Source of the DNA: Paenibacillus nanensis
Lineage (GTDB): Bacteria > Bacillota > Bacilli > Paenibacillales > Paenibacillaceae
DNA length: 64,000 nucleotides
Direction of reading: 5' to 3'
NCBI RefSeq assembly: GCF_003583765.1
Contig: NZ_QXQA01000004.1
Location: 62,001-126,000, forward strand
Of this stretch, positions 35,704 to 45,193 are shown piece after piece. The notes below the pieces were generated by a model. The model had not been told where the DNA came from. It did not search any database and saw only the letters and a program-made list of their open reading frames with translations. Numbering within the stretch: position 1 is the first letter of the stretch; the number at the start of each line of letters is the position of its first letter. Position numbers and translations under genes: made by a program.

Positions 35704-36483
35704 ATGACAGAGGATTTGGATTTTTCCCATTTTATTGACCGCATCAAGCGCAAAACCAATATTGATCTGTCTCAATACAAAGAAGCCCAGATGAAGCGGC
35801 GGTTGACAACACTGCGAATGAAGAACGGCTTTTCGACGTTTGAGCAATATTATCAAGCCATCGAGAAGGACCGGTCGCTGCTGAATGAGTTTTTGGACCG
35901 CATGACAATTAACGTCTCGGAGTTTTGGCGCAATCCTAACCGATGGGAAGTGCTGAAGACCCGTTTTCTGCCGGAGATGCTGGCAGCGAACGCCCGCGTA
36001 AAAATTTGGAGCGCGGCCTGCTCAACGGGTGAGGAGCCTTATACGCTCGCGATGATTTTGTCGGAGCTCGGCGCGCTCGGGAAGGCGTCCATTCTCGCTA
36101 CCGATCTGGATAACAATGTGCTGGAGAAGGCGCGGGAAGGCAGCTATTTGGAAAGATCGCTTCGCGATGTGCCTGCAAACTGCCGGACCAAATATTTTAC
36201 GCCGTCGGAAGGCGCTTTTCTTGTGTCGGATACGTTGAAGAAATCCATTCAGTTCAAGCAGGGAAATCTGCTTCACGATTCGTTCGATAAAGGCTTCGAC
36301 CTCATTGTCTGCCGCAATGTGATGATCTATTTTACGGAGGACGCGAAGCATGGGCTCTACCATAAGTTTTCGGAAGCGTTGAAGCCGGGGGGGCTGCTGT
36401 TCGTAGGCAGCACGGAACAAATTTTTTCGCCGGGACAATACGGCTTCGAAACCGCCGATACATTCTTTTACCGCCGCGTGTAG
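35704..36483 (+). CDS. cheR: Chemotaxis methyltransferase CheR
   Basis: 259 residues, ATG after GGAGG. It has an N-terminal helical domain (about 1-80), then a SAM-methyltransferase domain with IWSAACSTGEEPYTLAM, ATDLDNNVL and FDLIVCRNVMIYF. It methylates glutamates of chemoreceptors. Other che genes are elsewhere. Consistent with a motile cell, as is the PilZ brake at 15.2 kb. Confidence 0.95.
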   Translation: MTEDLDFSHFIDRIKRKTNIDLSQYKEAQMKRRLTTLRMKNGFSTFEQYYQAIEKDRSLLNEFLDRMTINVSEFWRNPNRWEVLKTRFLPEMLAANARVKIWSAACSTGEEPYTLAMILSELGALGKASILATDLDNNVLEKAREGSYLERSLRDVPANCRTKYFTPSEGAFLVSDTLKKSIQFKQGNLLHDSFDKGFDLIVCRNVMIYFTEDAKHGLYHKFSEALKPGGLLFVGSTEQIFSPGQYGFETADTFFYRRV

Positions 36484-36556
36484 CGCGCATGTATAGCGAT
36501 TTCCATGTTCTCCTATACTAGATGTAGATCATTTTCGACGCGAAGGGAGACAGGAG

Positions 36557-36727
36557 ATGGACAAGCGCAAGGTCATTGCGGCATATCGCCGCGGCTTCAT
36601 TACGATCCAGGAAGTCGCGCAAATCATCGGTGTCGACAGCCGACAAGCAGCAAGGCTCATACACGATGCGAAGCCGAATCTCGATATTCCGCAAATGCGC
36701 GAGCAATCCAATGTCAAAAGTCTTTAG
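36557..36727 (+). CDS. Small helix-turn-helix-like protein
   Basis: 56 residues, ATG preceded by CAGGAG. The residues FITIQEVAQIIGVDSRQAARLI form a plausible recognition-helix pair (about 14-35), typical of small DNA-binding or sigma-factor-like HTH units. It has its own terminator and sits between cheR and aroC. Too short for family naming. Confidence 0.6.
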   Translation: MDKRKVIAAYRRGFITIQEVAQIIGVDSRQAARLIHDAKPNLDIPQMREQSNVKSL

Positions 36728-36743
36728 ACATAAAGCTTTCGCC

Positions 36744-36791
36744 AAGCCGGAGCTCAAGGATCCCGAACGGGCCGGAGCGCCGGCTTTTTTA
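36744..36791 (+). terminator. Terminator before the aromatic operon
   Basis: AAGCCGG-AGC pairs with GC-GCCGGCTT around a long loop with inner GATCC; six T. Confidence 0.85.
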
Positions 36792-36835
36792 TTTCGGAAC
36801 AAATCGCCGCATCGTCCCGCCAATCGCGAGATTTC

Positions 36836-36865
36836 TTGTCAAATCGGCTCCCCCTGTACTATAAT
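36836..36865 (+). promoter_or_regulatory. Sigma-A promoter of aroC-aroB-aroH
   Basis: TTGTCA (36836-36841), 18-base spacer, TATAAT (36860-36865). Confidence 0.7.
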
Positions 36866-36939
36866 GAGCAAAGATGTTTCGGGCAATACACAACAGCAGG
36901 AGCGCGTTAACGCATTTCTGCATTAAAGGGGGAATAGGC

Positions 36940-38109
36940 TTGAGCTTGCGGTATTTAACAGCGGGAGAAACGCATGGTCCTCAATTGACCGCTATTATAG
37001 AAGGTTTGCCGAGCAACCTGAAGCTCGACTTTGAAGAGCTGAATTTTCAAATGCAGCGCCGCCAGAAAGGCCATGGCCGCGGCCGCAGAATGCAGATTGA
37101 GAAGGATACGGCCGATATTGTCGGCGGTGTTCGTCACGGCAAAACAACCGGCGCTCCGGTCGCCGTCGTCGTGAAAAATAATGACTGGAAGCATTGGACA
37201 TCGGTCATGAATATTGAGCCGATTGAGGGCAGCGACGAAGAGAAGCGCCGCGTTCACCGTCCGCGTCCGGGACATGCGGATTTGAACGGCGGTCTGAAAT
37301 ATAATTTAAAAGATTTGCGCAACGTGCTGGAGCGCTCGAGCGCTCGCGAGACGGCCGCCCGTGTTGCTGTGGGCGCAATCGCTAGACAGCTGCTTGCGGA
37401 ATTCGGCATAAAAGTAGCCGGGCAAGTGATTCGGATCGGGGAGATCGAAGCTCCGCCCAACCAGCTTCCGGTGGATGAACTGATTCGCTTGACGGAAGAG
37501 TCCTCCGTTCGTGTAGTCGACAAAGAAACCGAGCAAAAAATGATGGACTACATCGATCAAATCAAAGCGGAAGGCGACTCCATCGGCGGTATTGTGGAGT
37601 GTATCGTCGAAGGCGTGCCGGTCGGCCTTGGCAGCCATGTGCAATGGGACCGCAAGCTGGACGCCCGGATTGCGGGGGCTGTCGTATCGATCAACGCCTT
37701 TAAGGGCTGCGAGATCGGCATCGGCTTCGAGGCGGCGAAGCTTCGCGGCTCGCAGGTGCATGACGAAATTATGTATGATCCGGAGAAGGGCTACCACCGT
37801 GCGACCAATCGTCTCGGCGGTTTCGAGGGCGGCATGACGAACGGGGAGCAGATCGTCGTCCGCGGCGTCATGAAGCCGATTCCGACGTTATATAAGCCTC
37901 TTCGCAGCGTAGATATTGATACGAAGGAGCCTTTTACGGCGCAGGTCGAGCGTTCCGATAGCTGCGCTGTCCCAGCGGCGAGCGTTGTCATGGAGCATGT
38001 CGTCGCCTGGGAAGTGGCGAAGGCTTTCTTGGAGAAGTTCGGAGGCGATTCGATTGAAGAAATCCGTGCCAATGTCAACAGCTATTTGGCGCAATTAGAA
38101 AGGTATTAA
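36940..38109 (+). CDS. aroC: Chorismate synthase
   Basis: 389 residues from TTG 36940, seven bases after AAAGGGGG; the longer frame from 36874 is not needed. [11 protein letters not shown] at the start, [23 protein letters not shown], the [12 protein letters not shown] signature and [11 protein letters not shown] are intact. It makes chorismate, the branch point for TrpE, AroH and MqnA in this window. Confidence 0.96.
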   Translation: MSLRYLTAGETHGPQLTAIIEGLPSNLKLDFEELNFQMQRRQKGHGRGRRMQIEKDTADIVGGVRHGKTTGAPVAVVVKNNDWKHWTSVMNIEPIEGSDEEKRRVHRPRPGHADLNGGLKYNLKDLRNVLERSSARETAARVAVGAIARQLLAEFGIKVAGQVIRIGEIEAPPNQLPVDELIRLTEESSVRVVDKETEQKMMDYIDQIKAEGDSIGGIVECIVEGVPVGLGSHVQWDRKLDARIAGAVVSINAFKGCEIGIGFEAAKLRGSQVHDEIMYDPEKGYHRATNRLGGFEGGMTNGEQIVVRGVMKPIPTLYKPLRSVDIDTKEPFTAQVERSDSCAVPAASVVMEHVVAWEVAKAFLEKFGGDSIEEIRANVNSYLAQLERY

Positions 38110-38111
38110 AC

Positions 38112-39218
38112 ATGATGCGCGAGTTAAACGTCGATTTAGGTGAACGCTCTTATCCTATTTATATTGGGGAAGGCCTCATTAACGAGGCGGCTTCCTATTT
38201 CCAAAAGCACGGCATCGGGAAAAAATCGCCGCTGCTGATCATAACGGACTCTAATGTGGCGCCGCGTCATCTTCCTCAGCTGGAAGAGAGCTTGAGGAAC
38301 GGGGGCTACCGGGCAGTAAGCGCGGTTGTGCCGGCAGGCGAAAGCTCAAAATCTCTTGCGATGCTGGGCGATTTGGTCGGCGAAGCGCTGGATGCCGGTC
38401 TCGACCGTAAATCCGTTATCGTAGCGCTGGGCGGCGGCGTCGTAGGCGATTTGGCCGGCTTTGTGGCCGCATCCTACATGCGCGGCATTAAATTTGTCCA
38501 GATCCCGACGACGATTCTTGCCCATGACAGCAGCGTAGGCGGCAAGGTAGCGGTCAATCATCCCAAGGCTAAAAACATTATTGGCGCGTTTCACCAGCCC
38601 GAGTTTGTCCTGTACGATCTTGGGACGCTGCAGACGCTGCCTCCTCGCGACGTGAGCTCCGGCTTAGCGGAAGTGGTCAAGCATGGCCTGATTCGGGACG
38701 CCGCCTTCGTCGACTGGTGCGAACAGAATGCCGACAAGCTGCGCGCTCTAGATGCCGACAGCTTGGGTTACGCCTTGTATAAGGGCTGCGGCGTCAAAGC
38801 ATCCGTCGTCTCGCAAGACGAGAAGGAGCTTGGCCTTCGGGCGATACTGAATCTGGGTCATACGATCGGGCACGCCCTGGAGGCGGTGGCCGGTTATAAT
38901 GAGCTACAGCATGGCGAAGCGATTTCAATCGGTATGGTCGGAGCGGCAAGATTAGGCGTACGCTGCGGAGCTCCGCAGGACGTATACACCACAACGAAAC
39001 GGGTACTTGCGAAATGCGGACTGCCCGTCTCCTTGCCGAAGCATTATGATGTGGATGCCATAATGGCGGCTATGATGCATGATAAGAAATTTTCGGAAGG
39101 CACGATGGTCTTTATCGTCCCGACCGCCATCGGTTCAGTCGAGATTAGATCCGACGTGTCCGTCGAATGGGTAAGGGAAATCGTGGAGGAACTGAAATTG
39201 GAGGCTGAACAGAAATGA
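38112..39218 (+). CDS. aroB: 3-dehydroquinate synthase
   Basis: 368 residues. GGGVVGDLAGFVAASYMRG and PTTILAHDSSVGGKVAVNH are the NAD and substrate motifs; metal ligands lie in GLAEVVKHG, NLGHTIGHALE and HGEA. It closes the ring of DAHP. Two bases behind aroC; its stop overlaps aroH. Confidence 0.96.
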   Translation: MMRELNVDLGERSYPIYIGEGLINEAASYFQKHGIGKKSPLLIITDSNVAPRHLPQLEESLRNGGYRAVSAVVPAGESSKSLAMLGDLVGEALDAGLDRKSVIVALGGGVVGDLAGFVAASYMRGIKFVQIPTTILAHDSSVGGKVAVNHPKAKNIIGAFHQPEFVLYDLGTLQTLPPRDVSSGLAEVVKHGLIRDAAFVDWCEQNADKLRALDADSLGYALYKGCGVKASVVSQDEKELGLRAILNLGHTIGHALEAVAGYNELQHGEAISIGMVGAARLGVRCGAPQDVYTTTKRVLAKCGLPVSLPKHYDVDAIMAAMMHDKKFSEGTMVFIVPTAIGSVEIRSDVSVEWVREIVEELKLEAEQK

Positions 39219-39586
39219 GTGTACGCGGAATAAGAGGCGCCATTACAGTTGAAGCGAATGATGCAAAGCTCATCGCCGGCGCGACGTTGGAGATGGTCTC
39301 GGCCGTTATCGCCCAGAATGAACTTCATCCTGCAGATATTTGCAGCGTTTTAATTACCGTAACGAATGATTTGGATGAAACCTTCCCGGCTCAATCGATT
39401 AGGCAGCTGCCGGGCTGGGAGCTCGTTCCGCTGATGTGCGCGCTTGAGGTGCCTGTCAAAGGCAGTCTGGAGCGATGCATCCGCCTTATGGTGCTGGTCA
39501 ATACCGAGAAGACGCAGGAAGAGATCCGCCATATCTATTTGGGCGGCGCAAAAGCGCTTCGTCCAGATTTAGCTAATTCCAAATAA
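39215..39586 (+). CDS. aroH: Chorismate mutase AroH type
   Basis: 123 residues; ATGA overlap with aroB. RGIRGAITVEAND at the start, TNDLDETFPAQSIR in the middle and the C-terminal RHIYLGGAKALRPDL all match the monofunctional trimeric AroH family. It converts chorismate to prephenate for TyrA. Last gene before the trp promoter. Confidence 0.95.
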   Translation: MSVRGIRGAITVEANDAKLIAGATLEMVSAVIAQNELHPADICSVLITVTNDLDETFPAQSIRQLPGWELVPLMCALEVPVKGSLERCIRLMVLVNTEKTQEEIRHIYLGGAKALRPDLANSK

Positions 39587-39590
39587 CGGG

Positions 39591-39620
39591 TTGACGGTTG
39601 TTAACCGTATGTTTTATAGT
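39591..39620 (+). promoter_or_regulatory. trp promoter with an internal palindrome
   Basis: TTGACG (39591-39596), then TTATAG/TATAGT around 39614-39620 (17-18 bases). The palindrome ACGGTT-GTT-AACCGT (39594-39608) overlaps the -35 end and the spacer. The start is about 39627. Confidence 0.7.
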
Positions 39621-39633
39621 TATATGCATAAGT

Positions 39634-39690
39634 GAGATGAGCCAGAGTAGGTTTTTAGCTGAGATGAGATGAGACGAGTTTAGAGAATAG
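39634..39690 (+). promoter_or_regulatory. TRAP-binding site: eleven GAG/TAG triplets
   Basis: NAG triplets begin at 39634, 39639, 39645, 39648, 39656, 39661, 39666, 39671, 39676, 39681 and 39688. Six in a row (39656-39683) are spaced by exactly two bases. Eleven repeats match the 11 subunits of TRAP. Established knowledge: TRAP with tryptophan binds such repeats and blocks an antiterminator. Confidence 0.88.
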
Positions 39691-39836
39691 CCTGAAGCTA
39701 GCTTTGCTATGCTTGCAGCGTTGGTTCGACAGGTACCGGCAAAGTTGACGTGCAACTTTCGGGACTGTTGTTCTTTCCTGCATACCGGTAGTCAAGCGTT
39801 ATGCCCAGGCACATCTATGCCATCATCAAATTTACG
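39691..39836 (+). other. Structured trp leader segment of unknown role
   Basis: This stretch separates the TRAP site from the terminator by 146 bases. It contains AAAGTTG/CAACTTT (39741-39759), TACCGG (39734-39739) complementary to CCGGTA (39785-39790), and GGCA/TGCC (about 39808-39821). No recognised riboswitch or T-box core is visible. An open 52-codon frame (from 39709) lacks a ribosome site. Confidence 0.5.
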
Positions 39837-39862
39837 GCTCCTGCTGCGGCAGGGGCTTTTTT
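39837..39862 (+). terminator. trp leader terminator (attenuator)
   Basis: GCTCCTGC-TGCG-GCAGGGGC with six T. A further CATCAAATT/AATTTGATG pair (about 39824-39871) can close around it. It lies 55 bases before trpE. Confidence 0.85.
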
Positions 39863-39916
39863 AATTTGATGAGACTCCCTCGCCGCTTATAACCCGAGAG
39901 ATGGAGGCTGCATGCG

Positions 39917-41488
39917 ATGTCCAATGAATTAAAAAACGTCATTCAACTGGCCGGAACCTACAATTTGATCCCTATTGTCAGGTACGTGATGGCCGATACC
40001 GAAACGCCGATCCGTTTGTTCCACCATTTTGCGTCGGAGGATTACGCCTTCCTGCTGGAGAGCGTTGAGGGCGGCGTGAAGTGGGCCCGATATTCCTTTA
40101 TCGGGACGGATCCGTTTATGAAGCTGTACGGCAAGCATGGCGAGCTTGTGCTGGAGCATAAAGGCGAGCGGACGTTGCTTCGGGAGAAGCCGATCGAGCT
40201 CCTCAAAGCGAAGCTTCGCGCTTACCGCAGTCCGTCTAGCGCCGAGCTGCCGCCTTTTACAGGTGGAGCGATCGGATTTTTCGGATACGACCTGCTGCAA
40301 TATTACGAGAAGCTTCCCGCTCATCGCATAGATGATTTGAATATGAACGACATGCAATTTATGTTCTGCGACCAGGTTATTGTATTCGATCACTTCAAGC
40401 AGCAGCTGCAGGTGATCGGCAATGTGCATATCGAGACCGGCGCTACCGACAGCGAGATTACGGCTGCATATGAGGCGGCCGTCGCAAAAATCGAAGCGAC
40501 GATAGCTCGCATGAAGCAGCCCATTGTGAATATGGCAACGCCGGTTGCCCCTGTGCCGGCCGATCCGGAACTCGGCGATATTCAGTCGAATTTGACGAAG
40601 GAGCAATTCATGGCGAACGTCGACAAAGCAAAGGATTATATTCGCGCAGGCGATATTTTCCAGGTTGTTTTGTCGCAACGATTCAGCGTCGAAACGGATA
40701 TTGATCCTCTTCTTGTGTACCGCGTTCTGCGGACGATGAACCCGTCCCCTTACATGTATTATTTGAAAATGGGGGAAGAAGTCATCGTCGGCGCTTCGCC
40801 GGAGGCGCTCGTGAAGGTCGCAAGCGACAGGGTGGAGACGCGGCCGATCGCGGGAACGAGACCAAGAGGGAAAACGCCCGAAGAGGATAAGGCGCTCGAG
40901 CTGGATTTGCTCGCAGACGAGAAAGAGCGCGCGGAGCATTTGATGCTCGTCGATCTGGGACGCAACGATATCGGCAGGGTGTCCGAATTTGGTTCCGTCC
41001 GCTGCGATTCTTTTATGGAAATCGAACGATACTCGCATGTGATGCATATCGTCTCGAACGTTTCCGGCAAGCTTCGGGAGGACAAAGATTTCTTCGACGC
41101 ATTCATTTCTTGCCTGCCTGCCGGAACGGTTTCGGGCGCTCCAAAGCTGCGGGCGATGGAAATTATTGCTGAGCTCGAGAACGAAGCGCGCGGCGCTTAC
41201 GCGGGCGCCATCGGATATTTGGGCTTTGGCGGCTCGATGGATACTTGCATCACGATTCGCACGATCATCTTCAAACACGGCAAAGCCTATGTCCAAAGCG
41301 GGGCAGGCATCGTATGGGATTCCGTTCCGGAAAATGAATATATGGAAACCGTAAATAAAGCCAAAAGCGGACTAAAGGCGATACGGGCGGCCGAAGCCAG
41401 CTTTGGCAAACAACATCGCGAGCCGGTCGGCGCGGTGGTAAATACCGATTATGAAGTGAGAGTCCATGCGAGAGAGGGGCGGGGTTAA
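39917..41488 (+). CDS. trpE: Anthranilate synthase component I
   Basis: 523 residues. The N-terminal tryptophan-binding region includes LLESVEGG. The catalytic domain has IFQVVLSQRF, RPIAGTRPRGK, HLMLVDLGRNDIGR and PAGTVSGAPKLRAMEI. It needs a glutaminase subunit; no trpG follows, so PabA/TrpG must be coded elsewhere, as in B. subtilis. Confidence 0.97.
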   Translation: MSNELKNVIQLAGTYNLIPIVRYVMADTETPIRLFHHFASEDYAFLLESVEGGVKWARYSFIGTDPFMKLYGKHGELVLEHKGERTLLREKPIELLKAKLRAYRSPSSAELPPFTGGAIGFFGYDLLQYYEKLPAHRIDDLNMNDMQFMFCDQVIVFDHFKQQLQVIGNVHIETGATDSEITAAYEAAVAKIEATIARMKQPIVNMATPVAPVPADPELGDIQSNLTKEQFMANVDKAKDYIRAGDIFQVVLSQRFSVETDIDPLLVYRVLRTMNPSPYMYYLKMGEEVIVGASPEALVKVASDRVETRPIAGTRPRGKTPEEDKALELDLLADEKERAEHLMLVDLGRNDIGRVSEFGSVRCDSFMEIERYSHVMHIVSNVSGKLREDKDFFDAFISCLPAGTVSGAPKLRAMEIIAELENEARGAYAGAIGYLGFGGSMDTCITIRTIIFKHGKAYVQSGAGIVWDSVPENEYMETVNKAKSGLKAIRAAEASFGKQHREPVGAVVNTDYEVRVHAREGRG

Positions 41489-41489
41489 G

Positions 41490-42533
41490 ATGAGTGCAGC
41501 GATTACGATGCAGGCCGCTTTAAATAAGGTCATCGGCGGCGTTCATATGAGCAGAGAAGAAGCGGCTTCCATTATGAGCCTGATCATGAGCGGAGAAGCG
41601 ACAGGCGCGCAGATCGGCGCGATGATGACCGCTCTCCGCATGAAAGGCGAAACGAAAGAGGAAATTACGGGCTTCGCGGAAACGATGCGCCGGCATTCCA
41701 ATCATGTTCGGATCGAACATGACGGACTGCTTGATACATGCGGAACGGGAGGCTCCGGCATTCATAAATTCAATATTTCGACCGCGTCATCGATTATCGC
41801 TGCGGCTGCGGGTATACGCGTAGCCAAACACGGCAATCGCGCGATGTCCGGCAAGACGGGCAGCGCAGACGTGCTGGAGGCGCTTGGCGTCAATATTAAT
41901 CTCACACCGGAGCAAGCAGCTGCTTGCCTGCGTGAGATCGATATTTGTTTTATGTTCGCCCAGCTGTACCATCCTTCCATGAAATATGCCGCGGCCCCGC
42001 GCAAGGAGCTGGGCATCCGAACGATCTTTAATATGCTTGGCCCGCTGACGAATCCGGCCGGCGCTGACCGTCAGCTGCTTGGCTTATATGACCGGAACCG
42101 CACGGCGACGATCGCCGAGGTGCTTGGCGAGCTCGGTCTTCGTCGCGCCATGGTCGTAAGCAGCCATGACGGGCTTGACGAAATCAGCATATCCGCGGCG
42201 ACGCAAATTTCGGAATTGAGAAACGGCGTCGTCACGACTTATGACCTGCAGCCGGAAGATTTGGGCTTATCCCGCTATTCCATCACAGAGGTGCAGGGCG
42301 GTGAGCCGGAGGTGAATGCCGCGCTGATTAAAGCGATTTTTCTCGGGGATCAGCACGGGGCATACCGCGATATTGTTTTGGCGAATGCGGGAGCGTGTAT
42401 TTACCTTGGCGGCGTAACGGCTTCGCTGAAGGAAGGCGTAGCGGTCGCGGCGGAGATGATCGACTCCGGCAAAGCGTATCAGAAGCTGAATCAGCTTATC
42501 CAAATGACAGGAGAGTTTGCGCATGTTTCTTGA
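41490..42533 (+). CDS. trpD: Anthranilate phosphoribosyltransferase
   Basis: 347 residues from ATG 41490 with GGGGCGGGG upstream, one base after the trpE stop. DTCGTGGSG is the PRPP-binding site and KHGNRAMSGKTGSADVLEAL is typical. It joins anthranilate to PRPP. It overlaps trpC. Confidence 0.96.
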   Translation: MSAAITMQAALNKVIGGVHMSREEAASIMSLIMSGEATGAQIGAMMTALRMKGETKEEITGFAETMRRHSNHVRIEHDGLLDTCGTGGSGIHKFNISTASSIIAAAAGIRVAKHGNRAMSGKTGSADVLEALGVNINLTPEQAAACLREIDICFMFAQLYHPSMKYAAAPRKELGIRTIFNMLGPLTNPAGADRQLLGLYDRNRTATIAEVLGELGLRRAMVVSSHDGLDEISISAATQISELRNGVVTTYDLQPEDLGLSRYSITEVQGGEPEVNAALIKAIFLGDQHGAYRDIVLANAGACIYLGGVTASLKEGVAVAAEMIDSGKAYQKLNQLIQMTGEFAHVS

Positions 42534-43320
42534 TAAAATTGTAGAAACCAAACGGTCTGAGGTCGAAGCTTTTGCCGAAGGCTTTCATTTATCCGAATAC
42601 GAAGGACGGATCGCGAAGCTGCCTGCCTGCAAAGGATTTGAAGCGGCGCTGCAGCCCGGCCGCCGTAACCGCAGCATGGGACTGATCGCGGAAGTGAAAA
42701 AAGCGTCGCCCTCCAAAGGGTTGATTCGTCCCGATTTTGATCCGGTTACGCTGGCGAAGTCATATGAGTCAGCCGGCGCGGATTGCATTTCGGTGCTGAC
42801 GGACCGCGACTATTTTCAAGGCTCGAACGAATATTTGACGAAGGTTAGAGCAGCGGTCAGCCTCCCGCTTCTGCGCAAGGATTTTATTATTGATTACCGG
42901 CAAATTTACGAGGCGCGCGTAATTGGCGCGGACGCGATTCTGCTCATCGCCGCGATTCTGACGAAGGCGCAGCTGGAGGAGTATCACGATTTGGCCAAAT
43001 CGATTGGAATGGACGTTCTGGTGGAGGTCCATGACGCGGCTGAGCTGGAGACGGTGCTGGAAACGGGAAAAGCGTCGTTGATCGGCATTAATAACCGCGA
43101 CCTTCGCTCGTTCGTAACCGATCTAAAGACGACGGAGAAGCTGATCGGCATGCTGCCGGACCATGTGACGATTATTAGCGAGAGCGGTATTGCGGGAAAA
43201 GCCGACATGGATTATTTGCAATCGATCGGCGCGCATGGTGTACTTATTGGGGAGCATTTTATGCGCCAGGCGGATGCGGGAGAAGCCGTGAACGAGCTGA
43301 TGGGCGCGGTGAAGGCATGA
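42523..43320 (+). CDS. trpC: Indole-3-glycerol phosphate synthase
   Basis: 265 residues. ATG 42523 lies inside the end of trpD, seven bases after CAGGAGAG. The catalytic residues are in IAEVKKASPSKG, LLRKDFIIDYRQIYEAR and ISESGI. TIM barrel. Converts CdRP to indole glycerol phosphate. Confidence 0.96.
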   Translation: MFLDKIVETKRSEVEAFAEGFHLSEYEGRIAKLPACKGFEAALQPGRRNRSMGLIAEVKKASPSKGLIRPDFDPVTLAKSYESAGADCISVLTDRDYFQGSNEYLTKVRAAVSLPLLRKDFIIDYRQIYEARVIGADAILLIAAILTKAQLEEYHDLAKSIGMDVLVEVHDAAELETVLETGKASLIGINNRDLRSFVTDLKTTEKLIGMLPDHVTIISESGIAGKADMDYLQSIGAHGVLIGEHFMRQADAGEAVNELMGAVKA

Positions 43321-44000
43321 ATACCCGGATCAAAATATGCGGCCTGCGGGACACGGAGACAATCTCGCTTATGAACGGGCTTCCCGTTCACGAGATCGGT
43401 CTAGTGCTCGCGCCGAGCAAACGCCGGGTGGATAGACAGGAGCTGCCTCAGCTTGTTGAGGCGATTCATCAATTAAAAGCTGCGGAAGGCGGGCGGCCGA
43501 AGGCGGTTGGCGTATTCGTGAACGCAAGCTTGGACGAAATAAGCGGCTTGCTTGCGGAGGCTCCGCTGGATGTGGTTCAACTGCATGGCAATGAAACGCC
43601 CTCGTACTGTAAAGAGCTGAAAAAGAGGCATAAAGCCGTTCACATTTGGCGCGTATTCTCAATCCGCGATGAAGGCGCGGGCCGTTCGGAACTAGCCGCC
43701 GCGGAAGCCCGGGACAAGCTGCAGCCGTATGCCGGAGCTGCCGATGCCTTCCTGCTTGACGCTCCAGGAGGCGGAACGGGCCAGCCGTTTAACTGGTCCG
43801 CGATCCAAGCGTATAAAGAAGCGGCAGGCGAGCTTGGCATTCCTCTCTATGTCGCGGGAGGGCTTCATGCGGATAATGTGCAGGAGCTGCTTCACGGCTA
43901 TTCGCCGGACGGCATAGACGTATCGAGCGGAGTGGAGACGGACGGACGCAAAGATATCGAGAAAATCAGATTATTCGTAGGAAAGGTGTTGGAAGCATGA
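43317..44000 (+). CDS. trpF: Phosphoribosylanthranilate isomerase
   Basis: 227 residues, ATGA overlap with trpC. IKICGLRD with the catalytic Cys, [21 protein letters not shown] with the catalytic Asp, and YVAGGL and DVSSGVE phosphate-binding loops. The insert around residues 113-135 is longer than usual. Confidence 0.94.
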   Translation: MNTRIKICGLRDTETISLMNGLPVHEIGLVLAPSKRRVDRQELPQLVEAIHQLKAAEGGRPKAVGVFVNASLDEISGLLAEAPLDVVQLHGNETPSYCKELKKRHKAVHIWRVFSIRDEGAGRSELAAAEARDKLQPYAGAADAFLLDAPGGGTGQPFNWSAIQAYKEAAGELGIPLYVAGGLHADNVQELLHGYSPDGIDVSSGVETDGRKDIEKIRLFVGKVLEA

Positions 44001-45193
44001 TACAGGTACCGGACGTGAACGGCAGGTTCGGCAAATTCGGCGGACGATATGTGCCGGAGACGCTGATGAACGCTCTGCTGGAGCTGGAGGAAGCGTATAC
44101 GCATTATTCGAAGGATCCCGATTTCCAGGCGGAGGTCAAGGAGCTTCTCTATAAATATTCCGGAAGGCCTACTTCGCTCTATTATGCCAAACGGTTGAGC
44201 GAGCATCTCGGCGGCGCCAAAGTGTACTTAAAGCGCGAGGACTTGAACCATACGGGCGCTCACAAGATCAACAATACGATCGGCCAAGGCGTGCTTGCGA
44301 AGCGGATGGGCAAAACCAAAATTATCGCGGAGACGGGCGCGGGCCAGCACGGCGTTGCCTCCGCGACGATCGCCGCTTTGCTTGGTCTTGAATGCAAGGT
44401 GTTTATGGGCGAAGAAGACATGAAGCGGCAGCAGCTGAATGTGTTCCGGATGAACCTGCTCGGCACCGAAGTGGTTCCCGTCACGTCGGGTACGCGCACG
44501 TTGAAGGACGCATGCAACGAGACGCTGCGTTACTGGGTAAGCCACGTGAATGACACGTATTATATTCTCGGCTCCGTAACGGGTCCGCATCCGTACCCGA
44601 TGATGGTGCGCGACTTCCAGCGCATTATTGGCGACGAGGCGCGCGGCCAAATTTTGAAGGAAGAAGGAAGACTGCCTGATTACGTCGTGGCAGCCGTAGG
44701 CGGCGGCAGCAACGCGATGGGCATCTTCTATCCATTCGTAGGCGACGAAAGCGTGAAGCTGCTTGGCGTGGAAGCCGCCGGCCGCGGCGTTGAGACGGAA
44801 GAGCATGCGGCTACGATGACGAAGGGCCGCCATGGCGTATTCCAAGGCTCGCTAAGCTATGTGCTTCAAGACGAGTACGGCCAAGTGCAGCCGGCGCATT
44901 CCATTTCCGCCGGCCTCGACTATCCGGGCATCGGACCGGAGCATGCGTACTTAAAGGATTCCGGACGCGCGGAATATGTTCCGATAACCGACGCGGAAGC
45001 GCTGGAGGCGCTGCAGCTGTTATCCCGCACGGAAGGCATTATTCCGGCGCTGGAGTCGGCGCATGCGATTGCGCAGACGTTGAAGCTGGCTCCGACCTTG
45101 GACAAAGATCAGATCGTTGTCGTCAGCTTGTCCGGCCGAGGGGACAAGGACGTCGAAGCCATTATGGGGTACTTGGGAGGGGCAGAAGCATGA
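43997..45193 (+). CDS. trpB: Tryptophan synthase beta chain
   Basis: 398 residues, ATGA overlap with trp[16 protein letters not shown] carries the PLP lysine; GGGSNAMG binds the phosphate; [11 protein letters not shown] is the hallmark loop. Joins indole and serine; serine comes from SerA (5.6 kb). Confidence 0.97.
   Translation: MIQVPDVNGRFGKFGGRYVPETLMNALLELEEAYTHYSKDPDFQAEVKELLYKYSGRPTSLYYAKRLSEHLGGAKVYLKREDLNHTGAHKINNTIGQGVLAKRMGKTKIIAETGAGQHGVASATIAALLGLECKVFMGEEDMKRQQLNVFRMNLLGTEVVPVTSGTRTLKDACNETLRYWVSHVNDTYYILGSVTGPHPYPMMVRDFQRIIGDEARGQILKEEGRLPDYVVAAVGGGSNAMGIFYPFVGDESVKLLGVEAAGRGVETEEHAATMTKGRHGVFQGSLSYVLQDEYGQVQPAHSISAGLDYPGIGPEHAYLKDSGRAEYVPITDAEALEALQLLSRTEGIIPALESAHAIAQTLKLAPTLDKDQIVVVSLSGRGDKDVEAIMGYLGGAEA

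Noticed and set aside
39731..39742. GGTACCG in the trp leader as a T-box core
   Set aside because: The T-box needs a UGGN bulge in a longer GGUGGNACCGCG context; the base before GG is A, and no specifier or stem I pattern is seen.
39709..39867. 52-codon ORF in the trp leader as a leader peptide
   Set aside because: No ribosome-binding site, no tryptophan codons, and it runs through the terminator; probably chance.
39929..41296. 455-codon open frame antisense to trpE
   Set aside because: Arg/His-rich shadow of a strongly coding + strand frame; no ribosome site. The same applies to the 390-codon frame opposite serA (5929-7101) and the 333-codon frame opposite rpsA (17661-18662).
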